Source: Mariniblastus sp.
GTDB lineage: Bacteria; Planctomycetota; Planctomycetia; Pirellulales; Pirellulaceae
Length of the DNA stretch: 64,000 nucleotides
Reading direction: 5' to 3'
Assembly: GCA_022447605.1 (NCBI GenBank)
Contig: JAKVBG010000008.1
Coordinates: 62,001 to 126,000 of the forward strand
Below, in pieces: positions 58,867 through 64,000 of the stretch. The translations under genes and the position numbers were made by a program. The notes under the pieces were generated by a model. The model was not told the DNA's origin. It worked only from the letters and a program-made list of their open reading frames with translations, and did no database searches. How positions within the stretch are numbered: the first letter of the stretch is position 1; each line of letters starts with the position of its first letter.

Positions 58867-61338
58867 ATGCGAGTCATTATCGTTTTGATCTTACTGGCCA
58901 CTCCCCAGCTTGCCTCGGCCGCCGGCGGGCGACCAGCCGCTGGACCAGCCACTGGACCGGCCCAGGAGGCAGCCCGCTGGTGGAGTGATGCGGTGCAGCA
59001 GCGGTTGACCGAGGCCGACACGAACCAGCAGCAATTGCGACAGGCTCTGAACCAGGCTGCGCCCGGGGAGCGTCCGGCGATCGCTTTTCTGGTCGAGCAT
59101 ATGCCACAGCGCGACCTGCAAGCTCTGTCCGCCGATTTTCTGTTGACCGAAATCCGCCAGGCCAGCCTGGCACGGGCCAGCGCGCCTTGGAAGATAACGG
59201 ACGAACTCTTTTTGAACGATGTTCTGCCGTATGCCAACGTGGATGAACCCCGGGAATCGTGGCGCGGGCATTTGCGGGAAATTTGCCAGCCGCTGGTGGC
59301 CGATTGCCAGACACCCGCTGAAGCGGCCCAGCGGTTGAACGAAAAGCTGTTTGGCCAAATCCAAGTTAAATATTCAACCCAAAGAAAGCGGGCCAACCAA
59401 GCACCCAGCGAAAGCATCGAGCAGGGGCTGGCTTCCTGTACAGGCCTGTCGATCCTGTTGGTCGATGCGTGCCGCAGTGTAGGGGTGCCCGCCCGGTTGG
59501 CCGGCATCCCGAGTTGGCCCAACAAACAGGGCAACCACACCTGGGTCGAGGTCTGGGATAACGGCTGGCATTTCACCGGAGCGGCCGAGCCAAACGGACA
59601 AGGCCTGAACCACGCATGGTTTCAAGGCGATGCATCGCTGGCAAAAAAAGACTCACGGTTGAATGCCATCTATGCGGTCAGTTTTAGAAAAACCGACACC
59701 GTCTTCCCAATGGTCTGGTCGCGAGACCCGAACAACCCAGTGTATGCAGTGAACGTGACGGATCGCTATACACACAAAGCAAACGACCTCGCCCCGGGAA
59801 AGTGTCGGGTGTCCGTTCGCGTGTGGAATGCCGACCGAAGCAAGCGATTGGCGGTTAAGGTGCAATGTGGAGCACCAGGCCAGTCGTCGGGTTTGGCTTC
59901 GTCTGGCGTCACCAAGGCGGGAACGGCCGATATGAATGACATGTTGTCGTTCGATCTTGACCAGGATCAGACATTTGTTTTGCTGGTCGAATTCAATGGG
60001 AAGCAAACCCGGCAGATGTTCCAGACGGGCGACAAATCAGAGCAACTGGTCGAAGTTGTTTTCAAGCCGGGCGAACTCACCTTGGCCGATCAGCGGATGG
60101 ACGAGGAGGGCGCGACCGCCGAGCTGGATCGCCAAGTGGACCAGTACTTTTCGGCCGAACGGGCTGCCGACGAATCCGCATTTGAGTTCACCGCTGCGGC
60201 CCGACAGGCATACGCCGCCAACCCGGCAGCCATGCGGCAGCGAATCTGGCAACGGTACCTGAAATCGGGTCACGTACGAAATCGGTTCCAGTCCGATTTT
60301 GACGCCAACCAGGTCCAATTCAACGAGCACCTCAGCCCTTACACGGTCAAGGAAGTTGGCAAACGGCCAGAGAGTGGTTGGCCCCTGTTCATTGCCATGC
60401 ACGGTGGCGGTGGCGCCCCGGCGCAGGTCAACGACAGCCAGTGGAAGATCATGCAGCGGTATTACAAAGACCAACCACAGGTGACGGGCTACAAGTACCT
60501 GGCCCTGCGGGCCCCCAACAATACCTGGAACGGTTTTTATGCCGACTACGTCTACCCGCTGATCGAGAACCTGGTCCAGCAAATGGTGGCATTGGGGGAT
60601 GTCGACCCGAACAAGGTGTTCATCATGGGGTATTCGCACGGAGGATATGGGGCGTTTGCCATTGGGCCTAAAATCCCCTACCGCTTCGCTGCGGTCCACT
60701 CCAGCGCAGCAGCCCCCACCGGCGGGGAGACGTCTGCCAAAACACTTCGCAACACCCGGTTTACTTTTATGGTTGGTGAAAACGACAATGCGTACGGGCG
60801 CCGTGAGCGCTGCGAGGCCTTTGCCAAGCAAGTCGAGCAGTTGCGCAAGGATTACCCGGGTGAATACCCGGTCGAATTCCTGTACAAGCCAGGCTATGGA
60901 CACGGCGGCCTGCCCGACCGCGACATGATTGCCCAGATGTACGAATACACCCGGACCAATCAACCGCCGAGCTTGACCTGGCAGATGACCGATACGGTGG
61001 TCAACCAGTTTGACTGGATCTCGGTGCCCGACCCGGCCAAGGGGAAACAGATCGAGGCATCGATCGACGGCAACCGGGTAAAGCTCACGGCAGAAAACGT
61101 GGACGCCGTAACGGTCTGGTTCGATTCCCGTCTGATCGACCCCGGGCAACCGGTCACGATTGAGGCTTTTGGGGAAACCGAAACGATCCAATACGAACCG
61201 AATTTGAAACTTTTTTGCCAGTCACTGCAGCGAACGGGTGACCTCCACCTGTCGTATGATTTTCGTGTCGATCTGGCCGCCGAGGCAGCGCAACAGGCTG
61301 GCCCAGATGACGATGACCCACCCAGGAAGGAACCGTAA
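58867..61338 (+). CDS. Secreted transglutaminase-like / alpha-beta hydrolase fusion protein
   Basis: 823 residues with a signal peptide (ending near QLASA). A transglutaminase-like domain at ~110-290 has Cys191 in LASCTGLSILLVDACRS, His in NHTWVEVWDNGW and Asp/Glu in the following segment. After a beta-rich segment, an alpha/beta hydrolase starts near residue 500: LFIAMHGGGGAP supplies the oxyanion region and VFIMGYSHGGYGAF the nucleophile Ser in GYSHGG (588-593), with a probable His in GYGHGGLP. The fusion of these two domains in one exported protein is unusual. Its substrate may be a cell-wall or extracellular polymer; that is speculation. Confidence 0.82.
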   Translation: MRVIIVLILLATPQLASAAGGRPAAGPATGPAQEAARWWSDAVQQRLTEADTNQQQLRQALNQAAPGERPAIAFLVEHMPQRDLQALSADFLLTEIRQASLARASAPWKITDELFLNDVLPYANVDEPRESWRGHLREICQPLVADCQTPAEAAQRLNEKLFGQIQVKYSTQRKRANQAPSESIEQGLASCTGLSILLVDACRSVGVPARLAGIPSWPNKQGNHTWVEVWDNGWHFTGAAEPNGQGLNHAWFQGDASLAKKDSRLNAIYAVSFRKTDTVFPMVWSRDPNNPVYAVNVTDRYTHKANDLAPGKCRVSVRVWNADRSKRLAVKVQCGAPGQSSGLASSGVTKAGTADMNDMLSFDLDQDQTFVLLVEFNGKQTRQMFQTGDKSEQLVEVVFKPGELTLADQRMDEEGATAELDRQVDQYFSAERAADESAFEFTAAARQAYAANPAAMRQRIWQRYLKSGHVRNRFQSDFDANQVQFNEHLSPYTVKEVGKRPESGWPLFIAMHGGGGAPAQVNDSQWKIMQRYYKDQPQVTGYKYLALRAPNNTWNGFYADYVYPLIENLVQQMVALGDVDPNKVFIMGYSHGGYGAFAIGPKIPYRFAAVHSSAAAPTGGETSAKTLRNTRFTFMVGENDNAYGRRERCEAFAKQVEQLRKDYPGEYPVEFLYKPGYGHGGLPDRDMIAQMYEYTRTNQPPSLTWQMTDTVVNQFDWISVPDPAKGKQIEASIDGNRVKLTAENVDAVTVWFDSRLIDPGQPVTIEAFGETETIQYEPNLKLFCQSLQRTGDLHLSYDFRVDLAAEAAQQAGPDDDDPPRKEP

Positions 61339-63417
61339 ATGACCCATGGGCGACTAAAGCGAAATGCGATCGTGTTGTTTCCAACCAGTCTTGCGCTGTT
61401 GGCCAGCCTCCTGCCAGGTTGTTCCGGCCCGGCTGAACCGCAGGCCGGCAACCCGAACCCGACCGACCAGGCCGTCGCAGAGGCTCCGCAGTCAACCGAC
61501 AAAACGGGTGCCCAAGCAGAGCATGCGGGCCGCCAGCAACCGAACCAGCTGGCCGACGAGACGAGCCCCTACCTGTTGATGCATGCGCACAACCCGGTCA
61601 ACTGGCGCCCCTGGAACGAGGAATCCCTGGCACTGGCCCGCAGCGAGAACAAGCCTATTTTCCTGTCGATCGGCTATTCCAGCTGTCATTGGTGTCACGT
61701 GATGGAGCGCGAGTCGTTCCTCGATGAAGAGATCGCTGCCCTGCTCAACGAGCACTTCATCTGTATCAAGGTCGACCGGGAAGAGCGACCGGATGTGGAC
61801 GCGATCTACATGGAGTCGCTGCAGGTACTCAACCAGTTGATGCAGAGTGGCCGGGGCGGGGGCTGGCCCCTCTCCATGTTCCTGACGCCCGAGGCAAAAC
61901 CGTTTTTTGGCGGAACCTATTTTCCGGCCCGGGTGGGTGACCGGGGAGCGACGGTCGGGTTTCTGACCATCGTGCAGAAGATCAACGATGCCTGGAACAA
62001 CCAGCGCGATCGCGTCCTGCAGGACGCCGACGTGATCACCAAGTTGACCCAGCGGACGCTTTCCGGCCAGGTGCCGTCGGGCGATGTTCAGCTCGATCCC
62101 GCCTGGCCCGACCGCGCCCGACAAGGCCTGCAGGATAGTTTTGATCCGGAGTACGGGGGATTCCGGTTTGCCGTGGAAAACCCCCGCATTCCCAAGTTCC
62201 CTGAACCATCCAACCTGTTTTTCCTGGTCGATCAGCTGCAGCGCGACCCACAAGATGCCGAGGCCCGACAGATGTTGGTGACGACCTGTGAGCGGATGAT
62301 GATGGGCGGCATCTACGACCACTTGGGCGGCGGCTTTCACCGTTACAGCGTGGACCGGTTCTGGAAGATTCCCCACTTTGAAAAGATGTTATACGACAAC
62401 GGCCAGCTGGCAACGGTTTACAGCGAGGCGTACGCACTGACGGGCCGGGATGATTTCAAACGGGTCGTGGAGGGAATTCTCGCCTATACCGACCGCGAAA
62501 TGCGGGATGAGTCCGGGGCCTTCTACTCGGCGCTGGATGCCGAGAGCGAGGACGAAGAGGGAAAATTCTACCGCTGGGACCGCGCCGAGATCCAGGCCCT
62601 TTTAACGGACGACCAATACCGTCTGTTTGCCCAGGTGTATGGGATCGATCAAGCGCCCAACTTTGAAGAGAAGTATTATGCACCCCAGCTCGCTTCCAAC
62701 TGGTCGGAAACGGCGCAGCAATTGTTGATGACCGAAGCCGAGCTGGAACAGGCCCTGGTTCCCATCCGGCAGAAACTATTCGATGTTCGGGCCAAACGAC
62801 CCCGCCCGCTAACGGACAACAAGATTCTTGCCAGCTGGAACGGTCTGATGATCCGTGGGTATGCCGATGCTGGGCGGGTTCTCAATCACCCGCCGTACAT
62901 CGACACGGCCTCCCGGGCCGCCGATTTCATTCTCGACCAGATGGTGGACGACGAGGGCCGCCTGATCCGCACGATTACCAACGGCCAGGGAAAGCTGAAT
63001 GCTTACCTGGAAGACTACGCCTGTCTGATCGACGGTTTGTTGGCGCTGCACCGGGCGACAGGTCAGGCCAGGTGGCTCGAGGCGGCCGACAAAATCCAGC
63101 AGAAACAGGACGAGCTGTTCTGGGACGAACCGCGGGGCGGCTATTTTTATACGTCCGGTGATCACGAAACGTTGTTGGTTCGCACCAAGAAACAGGTCGA
63201 CAGCGCCATGCCTTCGGGCAACAGTGTGGCGGCTGGCAACCTGCTCTATTTGGCGGATCAATTGGAAAACCCAAAGTACCACGAGCGGGCGCGACGTTGC
63301 GTGTTGGCTGCTTCACCCATCCTTGAGAGCTTTCCTGCCGCGACACCCCGCCTGATGATCACGGCCGGCGAGCTGATCGGGTCGGAGGGGCTGGCCGAGC
63401 CGGAAGAGGAGCAGTAG
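61339..63417 (+). CDS. DUF255 thioredoxin-like lipoprotein (YyaL/SPATA20 type)
   Basis: 692 residues. The lipoprotein signal ends LLPGC. The N-terminal domain (about 75-220) is the thioredoxin-like DUF255 with [14 protein letters not shown], where Cys116 and Cys119 could form a redox pair. The rest is an (alpha/alpha)6 barrel as in N-acylglucosamine 2-epimerases ([44 protein letters not shown]). The exact activity of the family is not established. It starts directly after the stop of the fusion gene, with no spacing. Confidence 0.88.
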   Translation: MTHGRLKRNAIVLFPTSLALLASLLPGCSGPAEPQAGNPNPTDQAVAEAPQSTDKTGAQAEHAGRQQPNQLADETSPYLLMHAHNPVNWRPWNEESLALARSENKPIFLSIGYSSCHWCHVMERESFLDEEIAALLNEHFICIKVDREERPDVDAIYMESLQVLNQLMQSGRGGGWPLSMFLTPEAKPFFGGTYFPARVGDRGATVGFLTIVQKINDAWNNQRDRVLQDADVITKLTQRTLSGQVPSGDVQLDPAWPDRARQGLQDSFDPEYGGFRFAVENPRIPKFPEPSNLFFLVDQLQRDPQDAEARQMLVTTCERMMMGGIYDHLGGGFHRYSVDRFWKIPHFEKMLYDNGQLATVYSEAYALTGRDDFKRVVEGILAYTDREMRDESGAFYSALDAESEDEEGKFYRWDRAEIQALLTDDQYRLFAQVYGIDQAPNFEEKYYAPQLASNWSETAQQLLMTEAELEQALVPIRQKLFDVRAKRPRPLTDNKILASWNGLMIRGYADAGRVLNHPPYIDTASRAADFILDQMVDDEGRLIRTITNGQGKLNAYLEDYACLIDGLLALHRATGQARWLEAADKIQQKQDELFWDEPRGGYFYTSGDHETLLVRTKKQVDSAMPSGNSVAAGNLLYLADQLENPKYHERARRCVLAASPILESFPAATPRLMITAGELIGSEGLAEPEEEQ

Positions 63418-63491
63418 GGGCGACACACCTCCACCCTGCCTGCGGCATCCGCCGGCTGTCTGTGGACCGTGGCGAACATTGGGCCGGTTGT

Positions 63492-64000
63492 TTATTGCCG
63501 GTTGAAACAGGAGCGAAGATCGGCCAGCGCCCACAGGCCGAGCGATTTGTCCCTGAAGGCCTCGCCCCCTTCGCTGCAGCCTTCATTGATGACCTGCAGG
63601 GGGGGTGGAAAATGGAAGGGAGCCCGCTCCAGATTGAGGGCGCGCCATTGGCCCGTCAAAATATCGCTGTTTTCCCGAGCCGCGGTAAAGGTCGTGGTCA
63701 GCAGGTAGTCAGACCGACTGTCGCACAGGTTCTGCAGGGCGGCAAAAACATCTTCAAACGACAGGTGAACCAGGCAATCGCGGCAGAGTACCAGGTCGGC
63801 ACGCGGCAGGGGGTCGCTGATCAGGTCCAACTGCTGGAACGCGACCGAACCACTTTGGAATTGCTCGCGGTTGCGGCCAATCATCTCGCCGACGATATCG
63901 GCACCGACATACTCAACACGGCTCAGGTCGACTTTTTCCATCCAGCGAAAATCGCCACATGGAATATCGAGAATGGTCGAGATGCCCAGTTCGGCAAACA
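63492..64000 (-). CDS. Class I SAM-dependent methyltransferase (partial, N-terminus off the right edge)
   Basis: About 169 residues visible, with the open frame running to 64000 without a start. The SAM site appears as ILDIPCGDFRWMEKVD (G-loop) with YVGADIV after it, then DLVLCRDCLVHLSFED for motif IV and the post-motif region. Such enzymes methylate small molecules, lipids or sugars; the substrate cannot be read. An internal Met at 63941 should not be taken as the start because homologous sequence precedes it. Confidence 0.82.
   Translation of the reverse strand, partial: FAELGISTILDIPCGDFRWMEKVDLSRVEYVGADIVGEMIGRNREQFQSGSVAFQQLDLISDPLPRADLVLCRDCLVHLSFEDVFAALQNLCDSRSDYLLTTTFTAARENSDILTGQWRALNLERAPFHFPPPLQVINEGCSEGGEAFRDKSLGLWALADLRSCFNRQ

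Overview
The window looks like a chromosomal segment of a planctomycete, most likely Pirellulales-like. The evidence is a giant secreted protein combining planctomycete cytochrome C, WD40, DUF1549 and DUF1553 domains, a DUF1501 partner gene beside it, the planctomycete J-domain-like N-terminus of the 56.0-58.6 kb protein, and many secreted proteins of unknown function with Sec or Tat signals. The assignment rests on gene content only. I found no rRNA, no convincing tRNA, no CRISPR array and no mobile element.

Layout, left to right. 0-4 kb: a leftward folK / galT / GH57 amylase-type group. 4-7.5 kb: def-fmt (N-formylmethionine metabolism) facing a secreted Gly-rich protein. 7.8-16.8 kb: miaB, a Tat-exported SGNH hydrolase, a lone substrate-binding lipoprotein, two adjacent secreted HExxH metallopeptidases, glyA and a secreted beta-helix protein closed by a strong terminator. 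17-21 kb: TPR and CBS-domain proteins, DUF1294, prfB with its programmed +1 frameshift, and hisF. 21.1-27 kb: a type IV pilus/secretion ATPase operon with one intact PilT-like ATPase and two paralogues whose nucleotide-binding motifs have decayed, followed by two membrane proteins. 27-31.5 kb: an anchored protein with an acidic repeat tail, fabI and a GAF-containing sigma-54 activator. 31.7-38.3 kb: the cytochrome/WD40/DUF1549/DUF1553 protein and its DUF1501 partner. 38.4-47.4 kb: an ABC exporter pair, rplU, a sensorless sigma-54 activator, hemX-like and hemA, a DEDDh exonuclease, an extremely acidic repeat protein, scpB and a membrane protein.

47.5-54.1 kb holds a cysteine desulfurase and the replication-initiation cluster dnaA - (AT-rich gap) - dnaN - dciA - gyrB. 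The DnaA is short, with no room for domains I and II, and recF is absent from the cluster; the gap between dnaA and dnaN is the best oriC candidate in the window. 54.2-64 kb carries a secreted protein, a YycJ-type MBL hydrolase, the planctomycete J-like membrane protein, a transglutaminase / alpha-beta hydrolase fusion, a DUF255 lipoprotein and the C-terminal part of a methyltransferase that runs off the right edge.

The points most worth following are the pseudo-ATPase pair beside the PilT-like ATPase, the truncated DnaA paired with DciA, the transglutaminase-hydrolase fusion, and several perfect inverted or tandem repeats in intergenic DNA. Starts were often moved downstream of the longest open frame, on signal peptides, family N-termini or Shine-Dalgarno sites.
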